A stretch of DNA of 50,560 bases from JADGGV01 sp035715725 (GTDB taxonomy: Bacteria > Gemmatimonadota > Gemmatimonadetes > Longimicrobiales > RSA9), in NCBI GenBank assembly GCA_035715725.1, contig DASTKT010000082.1, forward strand, positions 1 through 50,560, in the 5' to 3' direction. Below, piece by piece: positions 8,683 through 21,619 of this stretch. Position 1 is the first letter of the stretch; the number at the start of each line of letters is the position of its first letter. Below the pieces are notes generated by a model. The model was not told where the DNA came from. It worked only from the letters and a program-made list of their open reading frames with translations, and did no database searches. The position numbers were made by a program, and so were the translations under genes.

Positions 8683-9668
8683 GTGCCGATCCGGCCTTGC
8701 AGGTAGAGGTGAAGCCCCGTCGCGCCGCGGTGGCGCGCGTTGCGCGCGGCGGCGGCGTTCGCCGCCTCGACCGCGTCCCGGAGCCGGTCCCCGGCGAGCA
8801 GCCGGATGAACGCGGTCCCGCCCCAGACGTCGCCGCAGCCGGTGGGGTCGCCGTCGATCGCGACCTGCGGCGGGACGAGCCGCTCGCTCCGCACCGGCCC
8901 CGGCGCGGCGAGCGGCCGCCGCAGCCCGAGCCCGTCACGCCGCCACGACAGCGGCGACTCCGTGAACGCCGGCGAGGCGAAGTAGGCGGCGCCGCGCTCG
9001 CCCAGCGTCACCAGCAGCAGCTTCAGGTCCGGGCCGACCACCTCGGCGGCGAACCGCCACGGGTCGCCCCACGCGCCCGACAGCGTCCCCAGCTCGTCCT
9101 CGTTCAGCTGCACGATGTCGAAGCAGCGCAGCCACTCGGGCCAGTCCGCCAGCGGCCGCGGGATCCGCTGCCCGTCCGGCCCGACGCCGAGCATGAGCGA
9201 GTGCAGGTCGCAGTAGATCGGCCCGGAGAAGGCCATCCGCACCCGGATCGCCGTCGCCAGCTCCATCTCGAAGCCCGAGATGAAGTTGATGTAGAGCGCG
9301 TCGAACCCGTCGAGCAACGGCCGGAGCTCCTCCCACGCCCACGGCGGCACGCCGCCCGTCAGCCGTTCGAAGCGCCGCTCCCGATCCGTGTAGCGCAGCT
9401 CCACCCGGTTGTTCGGCTCCGGCACCTCGCGCACGCCCGGCCCGAGGTCGAGCCCCGGCAGCGACGACAGGAACGCGCCGGCCCGCTCCGCCAGGTCCCG
9501 GCCGACCTTCAGGATCGGCACCAGCTCCCACTCCGGCGGGCGGGCCGCCGCCAGCGCCGCGAGCGCGTACGCGATCCCACCCCACTCCTCGACCGGATGC
9601 GCCCGCCCGTCGCGCGCGCAGATCCGGTCCCACACCATGGTCCCGACGATGCCGAGGCGCCTAGGCAT
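8679..9668 (-). CDS. PfkB family carbohydrate kinase-like protein
   Basis: This 329-residue protein is a ribokinase/PfkB-type kinase. The N-terminal glycine pair appears as VEEWGGIAYALAALA (27-40 region), and the C-terminal signature DPTGCGDVWGGTAFI (274-288) contains the catalytic Asp at about 280 and the anion hole GCG. LNEDELG (188-194) and VTLGERGAAYF (220-230) are also typical. Enzymes of this fold phosphorylate sugars or nucleosides with ATP; the substrate is not evident. The start ATG at 9668 is preceded on the minus strand by a run of G that can act as a ribosome site. The gene is translationally coupled to the STAS+HATPase gene, which is an unusual partner for a sugar kinase. Confidence 0.88.
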   Translation of the reverse strand: MPRRLGIVGTMVWDRICARDGRAHPVEEWGGIAYALAALAAARPPEWELVPILKVGRDLAERAGAFLSSLPGLDLGPGVREVPEPNNRVELRYTDRERRFERLTGGVPPWAWEELRPLLDGFDALYINFISGFEMELATAIRVRMAFSGPIYCDLHSLMLGVGPDGQRIPRPLADWPEWLRCFDIVQLNEDELGTLSGAWGDPWRFAAEVVGPDLKLLLVTLGERGAAYFASPAFTESPLSWRRDGLGLRRPLAAPGPVRSERLVPPQVAIDGDPTGCGDVWGGTAFIRLLAGDRLRDAVEAANAAAARNARHRGATGLHLYLQGRIGT

Positions 9669-9694
9669 TGCCGGCCCCCCCCGCCCGAGAAGCC

Positions 9695-9820
9695 CTCTTG
9701 CTCCTGCTCATGCTCCTGCTCCTCGCTCCTCGGCTCTCGCGGCTCGACCCTCGACAGGATCGAGCCCGGAGATTCGAGGGCTCAGGGGCATGAGCAAGAG
9801 CAAGAGCATGAGCAGGAGGA
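9695..9820. repeat. Inverted repeat built of CANGAG hexamers
   Basis: The right arm reads GAGCAA, GAGCAA, GAGCAT, GAGCAG, GAG in succession (9792-9818). The left arm reads CTCTTG, CTCCTG, CTCATG, CTCCTG, CTCCTC (9695-9724), the same units in the opposite orientation. A perfect 15-bp pairing exists between 9701-9715 and 9804-9818, and weaker pairing extends it. The interior has two alternative small stems: GGCTCGA 9741-9747 with TCGAGCC 9760-9766, and CCCTCGA 9748-9754 with TCGAGGG 9774-9780. It lies between the ROK kinase stop and the PfkB start, on a presumed shared minus-strand transcript. It may be an extragenic palindromic repeat or an RNA processing/attenuation structure. Confidence 0.75.
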
Positions 9821-9833
9821 TTTGAAGGGACCC

Positions 9834-10835
9834 TCAGATCTTGCCGTAGCGCTCCCGGCGGAAAACCCCGGCGGCGCCGATCACGCCGGCGGTCCCCACG
9901 AGCTGCGCGGAGCGGATCTGGCACGCCTCCTCGGCGCTCCGGAACGCCCGCCGGCGGATCTCCGCGCGCAACGGGACGAAAAGCGTGTCGCCAGCCCGCG
10001 TCACGCCACCGGCGATGACCACCATCTCCGGGTTCAGCACGTTGATGATGTTGGCGATGCCGGTGCCGAGGAACTTCGCGGTCTCCTTCATCACCTCGTT
10101 GGCGTACGAATCGCCGAGGACCGCGGCCTCGTAGACCGTCGCCGCGGTGATGTCCTCGAGCTTGCCGCCGACCAGGTCGACGAGCACGGACTCCGCGCCG
10201 GCCTCGATCCCCTCGACGGCGCGCAGCGCGATGGCCGGCCCCGACGCGTACGCCTCCAGGCAACCGTAGTTGCCGCAGTTGCACTTCCGGCCCGTGGAGT
10301 CGATGGTCATGTGACCGATCTCGCCGGCGGCGTCGCTGACGCCGTGGAAGATGTCGCCGTCGAGCACGATTCCGCCGCCGATCCCGGTCCCGATCGTCAG
10401 GCCGACCAGCGTCCGCACGTCGCGGCCCGCACCCATCCACCATTCGCCGTACGTGGCGCAGTTCGCGTCGTTGTCCAGCGTGGCGGGGAGCCCGACCGCG
10501 TTCGAGATCAGGTCGCGCAGCGGGAAGTTGCGCCACCCCAGGTTCGGCGTGTTGATCACCGTCCCGGTCCGCCGGTCCAGCGGCCCCGGCGAGCCGATGC
10601 CGACCCCGGCGAAGTCCGCTCGCGAGCCGCCATGGCGTCCGACCACCTCGCCGATCGCGTCACCGATCATGCCGACGATCCGGTCGACGACGTACTTCGC
10701 GCCGCGCTGCGACTCCGTCGGCCGGTTCCGCAGCGCCAGCACCTCACCGTCGCCGCCATCGATCGGGACGACGCCGACCCCGATGTTCGTCCCGCCGAGA
10801 TCGACGCCCACGATCCACTTCTTGTCGCCGTGCAT
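9834..10835 (-). CDS. ROK family sugar kinase (glucokinase-like)
   Basis: The 333-residue protein begins with the ATP-phosphate loop VGVDLGGTNIGVGVV (about 9-23). It has the ROK catalytic region (LDNDANCATYGEW, about 139-151), the second glycine-rich ATP motif GLTIGTGIGGGIV, the substrate His/Glu region AGEIGHMTID, and the ROK zinc motif CNCGNYGCLEAYASG, all in the expected order. It is most likely a cytoplasmic glucokinase (glucose to glucose-6-phosphate), although ROK members also act on fructose, allose, N-acetylmannosamine and other sugars. No N-terminal winged helix is present, so this is a kinase rather than a repressor. It starts 83 bases after the lepA stop and is probably cotranscribed with lepA. 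Confidence 0.92.
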   Translation of the reverse strand: MHGDKKWIVGVDLGGTNIGVGVVPIDGGDGEVLALRNRPTESQRGAKYVVDRIVGMIGDAIGEVVGRHGGSRADFAGVGIGSPGPLDRRTGTVINTPNLGWRNFPLRDLISNAVGLPATLDNDANCATYGEWWMGAGRDVRTLVGLTIGTGIGGGIVLDGDIFHGVSDAAGEIGHMTIDSTGRKCNCGNYGCLEAYASGPAIALRAVEGIEAGAESVLVDLVGGKLEDITAATVYEAAVLGDSYANEVMKETAKFLGTGIANIINVLNPEMVVIAGGVTRAGDTLFVPLRAEIRRRAFRSAEEACQIRSAQLVGTAGVIGAAGVFRRERYGKI

Positions 10836-10918
10836 AGTTCCTTACCGGATCCGAGCGGGACGACCGGGACGGTCCATCCTCCCCCGCATTCGCAGCCGCC
10901 GTGGCGACGGAGCCCCGC

Positions 10919-12718
<1,800 letters not shown>

Positions 12719-12782
12719 GCGGCCGAAATCCCCGTAGTTCCGAACGTTGGACGAACGAAAAGCGTCGCTTGGCGAACCCTGA

Positions 12783-12811
12783 AAGATAACCGGCTGGAGG
12801 GGTCGGATCAA
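12783..12811 (-). promoter_or_regulatory. Candidate lepA promoter
   Basis: On the minus strand TTGATC (12811-12806) is followed by a 17-base spacer and TATCTT (12788-12783). This would place the transcript start near 12776 and leave a leader of about 58 bases before the GTG at 12718. It is the only AT-rich patch in the gap. Confidence 0.5.
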
Positions 12812-12867
12812 TTCGCGGGGGGAGGAACGAACGGGCGGAGAAGCGGCGGCGCGGCCGCGGGCCGGCC

Positions 12868-12899
12868 GGGGGGCCGGAGCGCGCCGCGCCCGGCCCCCC
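12868..12899 (-). terminator. GC-rich stem-loop after the small membrane protein gene
   Basis: A 10-bp stem (GGGGGGCCGG 12868-12877 with CCGGCCCCCC 12890-12899) is extended by an inner GCGC/GCGC pair. It lies just beyond the stop codon at 12909 on the minus strand. There is no T-run, so it may be a weak or Rho-assisted terminator. Confidence 0.5.
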
Positions 12900-12908
12900 G
12901 GGCCGCGC

Positions 12909-13133
12909 TCAGCGGTGCGCGGTCGGGGGGTGCGCCTCCGCGCCGCGCCCGATCCGGCTCGCCACGAAGATGATCGCCGCCGCGACGACGCCGGTGCCGA
13001 TGCCGGTCCAGATCCAGCGCATGGCCTCGGCGGGATCGTGACCCATGATCGCGAGGCCGTGGCCGACGAAGTACGGCACACCGATGACGCAGACGACGCC
13101 GAGGAGCGTGACGATGCTGGCCAGGAAAGACAT
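12909..13133 (-). CDS. Small two-helix membrane protein, unknown function
   Basis: The 74-residue protein starts with ATG at 13133, preceded by an excellent ribosome site (GGAGG, 4 bases before the ATG). It has a first hydrophobic helix at about residues 3-29 and a second at about 44-62 (TGIGTGVVAAAIIFVASRIG), ending in a short hydrophilic, His/Pro-containing tail. I do not recognise a family. It is the first gene of the minus-strand run leading to lepA but is separated from lepA by a stem-loop and a promoter candidate, so it is probably its own transcript. Confidence 0.75.
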   Translation of the reverse strand: MSFLASIVTLLGVVCVIGVPYFVGHGLAIMGHDPAEAMRWIWTGIGTGVVAAAIIFVASRIGRGAEAHPPTAHR

Positions 13134-13196
13134 GGTTCCTCCGGATCGTGAACCGGCGGCGGCGGCGCGCCGGCGCCGGGAGAATTCGCGGGCGAT

Positions 13197-13202
13197 AGTA
13201 TA
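13197..13202 (-). promoter_or_regulatory. Candidate -10 element for the small membrane protein gene
   Basis: On the minus strand TATACT (13202-13197) is five of six to the -10 consensus. The hexamer 17 bases upstream (TGGTGC) is a poor -35. The transcript would start near 13190, about 57 bases before the ATG at 13133. Confidence 0.35.
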
Positions 13203-13324
13203 GTGGCGACGCCGCGCGCGCACCACCGGTACGCGGCACCAAACTTCCGCTGCGCGCGCTACCGCCGCGCACGACCGCAACCCTCCGGGGCTGCGGCGGG
13301 TACAGAGCGTGGCCGCACGGTTGG

Positions 13325-13353
13325 TTGACCGTTGCGCGGGCCGAGAATACGTT
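13325..13353 (+). promoter_or_regulatory. Candidate promoter for the DUF58-BatA-mfd run
   Basis: TTGACC (13325-13330), a 17-base spacer and TACGTT (13348-13353) lie immediately before the ATG at 13365. If used, the leader would be only about 5 bases, so the GGAG at 13358-13361 could hardly serve as a ribosome site. Either the mRNA is nearly leaderless or the true promoter is elsewhere. Confidence 0.35.
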
Positions 13354-13364
13354 CGCCGGAGTCC

Positions 13365-14291
13365 ATGAGCACGATCCAGACGCAGACGGCGGCGCGGGGG
13401 CGCCGCCCGGACCTTCTCGACCCCCGGGAGCTGGCCGCTCTCGGCGGTCTCGAGTTCGTTTCCCGCGAGGTGGTCGAGGGTTTCCTCGCCGGGCTGCACC
13501 GATCCCCCCACCGCGGCTTCTCGGTCGAGTTCGCCGAGCACCGCATGTATCAGCCCGGCGACGATCTGCGCTACATCGACTGGCGCATGTTCGGCCGCTC
13601 GGACCGCTACTACGTGAAGCAGTTCGAGGAGGAGACGAACCTCCGGGCGTACATCCTCCTCGACGCCAGCGCCTCGATGGCCTGGAGCTCGCAGGACCTC
13701 CCACCCAAGCTCTGGTACGCCAAGCAGTTGGCCGCCTCGATCGCGCTGCTGCTGCTCCGGCAGGGGGACGCGGTCGGCATCGTCGCGTTCGACGAGGCGA
13801 TGCGGGCGCACATGGCGCCGAAGGGCGGCCGGCGGCACTGGCACCAGTTCATCGACGCGGTCGGGCCGCTCGACGCCGGGGGGCAGACGGAGGCCGGATC
13901 GGCCCTGCGCGACATCGCGGGACGGCTGCGGCGGCGCGGGCTGGTGATCCTGCTGTCGGACCTGCTGGTCGACCCGGAATCGACGCGGCTGGCGATCCGG
14001 TTCCTGCGGCATCGCGGGCACGAGGTGCTCGTGTTCCACCTGATCGATCCGGGCGAGCGCGAGCTGCCGAGCGTGCGGGACGCGCGGTTCGTCGACCCGG
14101 AGACGGGCGAGGAGCTGCCGGTGAGCATCGCGGATCTGCGGGCGGAGTACCGGGAGGCGGTGGCGCGGGCCATCGACGAGTGGCGGAGCACGCTCGTGCC
14201 GCAGGGGGTGGACTACACGGTGGTCGAAACGGACCAGCCCATGGTGCACGCGCTGCGCGCCTACCTCCACAAGCGCGAGCGCCTGGGGTGA
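13365..14291 (+). CDS. DUF58 domain protein with von Willebrand A-like fold
   Basis: The 308-residue protein has the DUF58 hallmark region HRSPHRGFSVEFAEHR followed by YQPGDDLRYIDWRMFGRSDRYYVKQF-type residues (YQPGDDLRYIDW, then YVKQFEEE). A metal-ion-dependent adhesion site is intact as LLDASASMAW (DxSxS), and LLSDLLVDPES supplies a later strand. DUF58 proteins usually accompany a MoxR AAA+ ATPase and Bat membrane proteins and are thought to act in stress or assembly chaperone functions; no moxR is present in this window. The start is ATG 13365; the frame runs a little farther upstream through the promoter candidate. It ends one base before the BatA-like gene. Confidence 0.9.
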   Translation: MSTIQTQTAARGRRPDLLDPRELAALGGLEFVSREVVEGFLAGLHRSPHRGFSVEFAEHRMYQPGDDLRYIDWRMFGRSDRYYVKQFEEETNLRAYILLDASASMAWSSQDLPPKLWYAKQLAASIALLLLRQGDAVGIVAFDEAMRAHMAPKGGRRHWHQFIDAVGPLDAGGQTEAGSALRDIAGRLRRRGLVILLSDLLVDPESTRLAIRFLRHRGHEVLVFHLIDPGERELPSVRDARFVDPETGEELPVSIADLRAEYREAVARAIDEWRSTLVPQGVDYTVVETDQPMVHALRAYLHKRERLG

Positions 14292-14292
14292 C

Positions 14293-16349
14293 ATGGGATT
14301 CCTGACTCCGCTCTTCCTGGCCCTCGCTGCGGGGATCGCGGTTCCGCTGATCCTCCACCTCTACCATCGGCAGCAGGGGCCGCGCGTCATCTTCCCCGCC
14401 CTGCGCTACCTGCGCCGGGCCGAGAAGGAGAGCGCCCGGCGCATCCGGCTCCGGCAGATCTTCCTGCTGGCGCTGCGCATCAGCGCCGTCGTCCTGCTGG
14501 CGCTGGCCGCTGCGCGGCCGTTCCTGCGCGCCGGCGGCGCCGGCCACGAGCCGACGGCCGCGGCCATCGTCCTGGACAACTCGATGAGCACCGGCCTCGT
14601 GCAGCAGGACCGTCGCGTGCTCGATACGCTGAAGCGCCGCGCGCTCGAGCTGCTGGCGCGCGCCGGCCCGGACGACCGCTTCTGGGTGATCCGCGCCGGC
14701 TCGCCCTGGGAGCCGGCGATCCCGGGCGATGCCGTCGCGGCCGCCAACCGGATCCGCGCCACCGAGGTCTCCGCCGGCCGGGCCGACCTGGCGGCCTCGC
14801 TCGGCCGCGCCCGCGCCCTCCTCGCCGGCGGCGCCGAAGGCCGCGCGACGGAGATCGAGCTGCTCAGCGACCTCCAGCAGACCGGGCTCCCCGCGCCGGT
14901 GCAGGCGCGGCGCGGCGATGCGCCCGTCGTCGCCTGGCTGCCGGGCACCGCCGTTCCGGCGAACGGCGGCGTCGTGGACGTCCAGGTGGGCGGCGGCCTG
15001 CCGCCCCGAGCCGGCGAGCGGTCCACGCTCGCCGCCGCGACCGGCGGCACGCGCGCCGATTCGGTCTCGGTGCGCCTCAACCTCGAGGGGCGGATCGTCG
15101 CGGCCGACAACGTCCCGGTCGGCGCGACCGCGATCCTGCCGGTGCCGGCCCGCCCCGCCGGGCTCGTCTGGGGGTCGGCCGAGATCGACCCGGACGCGCT
15201 GCGCGGGGATGATCGCCGCTTCTTCGTCTCGCGCGTCCAGCCACCGCCGGCCGTGGCGCTCACGCGCCCCCTCCCGTTCGTGGACGCGGCGCTCGGCGTG
15301 CTCGCGGATGCCGGGCGCATCCGGCGCGGCGGCCCCGGCGACGCGGACGTCGTCATTGCGCCGGCGGCCGTCGGCATCGAGGGGACGGGCGCGGGGCGTA
15401 CGGCCGTCGTGCTTCCGCCGGAGTCGCCGCTCGAGCTGCCGGCCGCGAACCGCCGGCTGGAGGCGGCCGGCGTGCCGTGGCGGTTCGGTACGCCGACGGC
15501 CGGCGGCGAGTCGCGCTTCGCGCTCCCCGACTCGACCGACGCGCTGGCCCGGGCGCTCTCCCAGATCCGGGCCCGGCAGATCTTCCCGGTCCAGCGCGAA
15601 GGCGCCGCCGCCGGGGACACCGTGCTCGTGCGCCTCTCCGACGGCTCGCCCTGGGCCGTGCGCGGGACGCTGCCGTCCGGCGGCCGCTACATCCTCGTCG
15701 CTTCCCCGCTCTCCCAGGAGGCGACGACGTTGCCGACCTCCTCGGCGATGCTCCCGTTCCTCGACCACATCACCGGTCCGTGGGCCGCCGCCCAGGCGAC
15801 GCGCGAGGAGTTCGAGCCGGGCGACCGCGTGCTCCTCCCCGCCGGCGCCGACGCGGTCCAGCGCCCCGACGGCGGGACCGAGAAGGTCGAGGGCGGCGAG
15901 TACGTCGCCCCGGGCGACGCCGGGATCTACCGCGTTCGGGCCGGCAACCAGGAGGTCCGCGCGTTCGCCGTGAACGCGCCGGCCGCGGAGTCGGACCTGG
16001 AGCGGCTCTCGGGCCGGCGCCTGCGGGCCGCCCTCCCCGGGTGGGATGTCGAGACCGCCGACGATCCGGCCGAGTGGACCCGCGACATCTTCCGGCACCG
16101 CTTCGGCCACGAGACCTGGCGCCCGCTGGTGCTGCTGCTCCTGGCCGTGCTGCTGGTCGAGGGACTCGTCGCGACGGCGGGCCGCGGCCGGACCCCGGCG
16201 GAGGCGGCCGCGCGCCGCCGCGGCGACGGCGCCGCCGGCGCGCCCGAGCCGGCACCGGCGCGCACGTCCATGGCCGCGCGGCCGGCGGATGCCGCCGCCG
16301 GCCGCGGCCCCGGCCCGGCCAGGGCGCCCGGACCCGGAGGACGGCGCTG

Positions 16350-16350
<1 letters not shown>
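14293..16350 (+). CDS. BatA-domain membrane protein with VWA-like region
   Basis: The 685-residue protein opens with a BatA N-terminus: MGFLTPLFLALAAGIAVPLI (first helix), LHLYHRQQ, and a second helix near residues 56-76. A VWA-like site follows at about residue 95 (VLDNSMST, DxSxS). A long periplasmic or extracellular segment of beta-rich, low-similarity sequence follows, then a C-terminal helix at about 609-631 (RPLVLLLLAVLLVEG). The tail after it is Ala/Pro/Arg-rich. The start is one base beyond the DUF58 stop, indicating a joint complex. The DUF58+BatA pair resembles the core of Bat aerotolerance-type operons, whose mechanism is not settled. Confidence 0.87.
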
Positions 16351-19688
<3,338 letters not shown>

Positions 19689-19989
19689 GCACCCGCGGCC
19701 GCGTGTGACCGCTGGCCGGGTCCGCGCCTCGGCCCGCGGCCGTCCGTCGGCCACGGCGCGCGGCGCGATTCCTTCAGACGGAGCGGTCCGGCCGGCTCCT
19801 CGAATGCAAGGAACGGCACGCGCCGGCGGACGCGCTCGGGGGAGTCGGATCGCGATGCCGCGTGGCGGAACCTCCTCCCCACGCTGGCGTAGCAAACAGC
19901 TCCAGATTAGGTTGCTCGGGCTGTACTCCCGAACAATCTCCTGAGGCTTTTTTTTGACCCGCTCGCGCAAGGTCCTTGAAGGAGACACG
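19689..19989 (+). other. Intergenic region between mfd and the first parvulin gene
   Basis: The first two-thirds is GC-rich with no recognisable gene; a 79-codon Arg-rich frame across it looks like a compositional artefact. The last part, from about 19885, is distinctly AT-richer and holds an inverted repeat and a T8 run (listed separately). A ribosome site AAGGAGA lies just before the ATG at 19990. I could not find a convincing -35/-10 pair. Confidence 0.5.
19912..19955 (+). terminator. Inverted repeat followed by a T8 run, probable mfd terminator
   Basis: TTGCTCGGG (19912-19920) and CCCGAACAA (19928-19936) pair across a 7-base loop with one mismatch. Eleven bases later comes an uninterrupted T8 (19948-19955). 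The distance to the T-run is longer than usual, so it may instead be an operator or a leader structure of the downstream parvulin gene. Confidence 0.45.
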
Positions 19990-21507
19990 ATGAGGAAGAT
20001 CCTACCGCCCCTTGTCCTGATCGGCGCGCTCGCGTTCCCGGCATGCGACAGCTTCGGCCAGGCGATGACGGCCCACACCGACGTGGTCGCGCGGGCCGCC
20101 GGGCACGAGCTGTCCATCGACCAGGCGGCGTCGATCATGGGCACGAACCCGCGCCTGCCGACGAACCCGCAGGTCGTCGACGCGCTCGCGAACCTGTGGG
20201 TGGATTACACGCTGCTGGCGACGGCGGCGGCCGAGGATTCGACGCTCAAGTCGGTGGACCTGAGCGCGCTGGTCAAGCCGGCGGCGGACCAGGAGGTCGT
20301 CTGGAAGCTGCGCGACAAGGTGCTGCCGGCCGACACGACGATCAGCGACGCCGAGCTGCAGCAGATCTACGAGACGGAGAACCCGGCGCTGCAGGTTCGC
20401 GCGCGGCACATCCTGTTCCGGCTGCCGCCGGACGCCTCGCCGGCGCAGCGGGACAGCATCCTGCAGCTCGCGAAGGGCGTGCGCGCGAAGGTGGTGGCGG
20501 GCGGCGATTTCGGGGCGCTGGCCAAGCAGTACAGCGAGGATCCGGGCTCGCGCGAGCAGGGCGGCGAGCTGGGCTTCTTCGGCAAGGGGCAGATGGTCGG
20601 TCCCTTCGAGGAAGTCGCCTTCAAGCTGAAGCCGGGTGAGACGAGCGACATCGTGGAGACGCCGTTCGGCCTGCACATCATCCAGGTCGAGGAGCGCAAG
20701 GCGCCGCCGTTCGCGCAGGTGAAGGAGCAGTTCCGCCGCCAGGCGCTGTTGCAGCGCCAACAGCAGCGGGAAGAGGCGTACGTCAAGCAGCTCACGGACC
20801 CGAAGAACGTCAAGGTCGAGGGTGGGGCGTTCGACGTGGCGCGTGACCTGGCGAAGAAGCCCGACATGAAGCTCGGCGGCCGGGCGGCGGAGCGCGCGCT
20901 CGTCAGCTACACGGGCGGGAGCTTCACGGCGCAGGAGTTCCAGGCGCTGATGCGCTCGCTCCCGGGCCCGCGCCGCGAGCAGTTCTCGCAGGCGACGGAC
21001 GACCAGCTCAAGGGCGTGATGGAGGGACTGGCCCGCAACAAGATCCTGGTCGAGGAGGCGAAGCGGCAGGGCTTCCAGCCGTCGAAGCAGCAGGCCGACT
21101 CGCTGACCAATGTGGCGCGCCAGCAGCTCGCGGGCGCCGTCGCGCAGGCCGGGCTGACCCACATCCAGCCCCAGAGCGGCGAGACGAAGCAGCAGGCGGT
21201 CGAGCGCAAGGTGAAGTCCGTGCTCGAGTCGGTCGTCAAGGGCGAGCAGAACGTGATCCCGCTCGGGCCCGTCTCGTTCGCGCTGCGGGAGCACTACGGC
21301 GCCGAGGTGTACGAGCGCTCGCTGCCGGCGGTGGTGACGAAGGTGGAGGCGTCCCGTCCGGCGCCGCCGGCGCAGCCCGGTCAGCCGGGCGTCCCCGGCC
21401 AGCCGCAGGTGCTGCCGGGCCAGCCGCCGGTCGCGGCCCCGGGCCAGGCGGCGCCGGCGCAGGCGCCGGCCGCGCAGCCGCAGCCCGCACCGACGAAGAA
21501 GAAGTAG
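19990..21507 (+). CDS. Parvulin-type peptidylprolyl isomerase, putative lipoprotein
   Basis: The 505-residue protein begins MRKILPPLVLIGALAFPACD, an export signal ending in FPAC, a weak lipobox with Cys19. Residues about 136-236 are a parvulin rotamase domain: VRARHILFRLPP, GGDFGALAKQYSEDPGS, GGELGFFGKGQMVGPFE and VETPFGLHIIQVEE are all typical. The flanking helical regions should form the chaperone part. The C-terminal 50 residues are rich in Pro, Gln, Ala and Gly, ending in KKK, probably a disordered tail. It is expected to help fold exported outer-membrane or periplasmic proteins. ATG 19990 was chosen because AAGGAGA precedes it and the signal peptide begins there. A strong terminator separates it from the next parvulin gene. 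Confidence 0.88.
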   Translation: MRKILPPLVLIGALAFPACDSFGQAMTAHTDVVARAAGHELSIDQAASIMGTNPRLPTNPQVVDALANLWVDYTLLATAAAEDSTLKSVDLSALVKPAADQEVVWKLRDKVLPADTTISDAELQQIYETENPALQVRARHILFRLPPDASPAQRDSILQLAKGVRAKVVAGGDFGALAKQYSEDPGSREQGGELGFFGKGQMVGPFEEVAFKLKPGETSDIVETPFGLHIIQVEERKAPPFAQVKEQFRRQALLQRQQQREEAYVKQLTDPKNVKVEGGAFDVARDLAKKPDMKLGGRAAERALVSYTGGSFTAQEFQALMRSLPGPRREQFSQATDDQLKGVMEGLARNKILVEEAKRQGFQPSKQQADSLTNVARQQLAGAVAQAGLTHIQPQSGETKQQAVERKVKSVLESVVKGEQNVIPLGPVSFALREHYGAEVYERSLPAVVTKVEASRPAPPAQPGQPGVPGQPQVLPGQPPVAAPGQAAPAQAPAAQPQPAPTKKK

Positions 21508-21561
21508 GCGGGACGCCGCGCGGCGGACAGGAACACCCGCGTGGCGAGGGGATATTACCCG

Positions 21562-21596
21562 GGGGCCGGCGTCGACGCCGGCCCCATCCCTTTTTT
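21562..21596 (+). terminator. Rho-independent terminator between the two parvulin genes
   Basis: A 24-base perfect palindrome at 21562-21585 (centre GTCGAC, arms GGGGCCGGC and GCCGGCCCC) is followed after five bases by T6 (21591-21596). This is a textbook intrinsic terminator. Confidence 0.9.
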
Positions 21597-21619
21597 CCGT
21601 CCGGATGGTTGACCGACCC

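Noticed and set aside
12719..13081. N-terminal extension of lepA to an upstream ATG
   Set aside because: It would make LepA about 120 residues too long, overlaps the small membrane protein gene and contains the promoter. The GTG at 12718 gives normal length.
19705..19944. A 79-codon frame in the mfd-parvulin gap
   Set aside because: Arg/Gly/Pro-rich, no ribosome site, and it runs into the inverted repeat and T-run.
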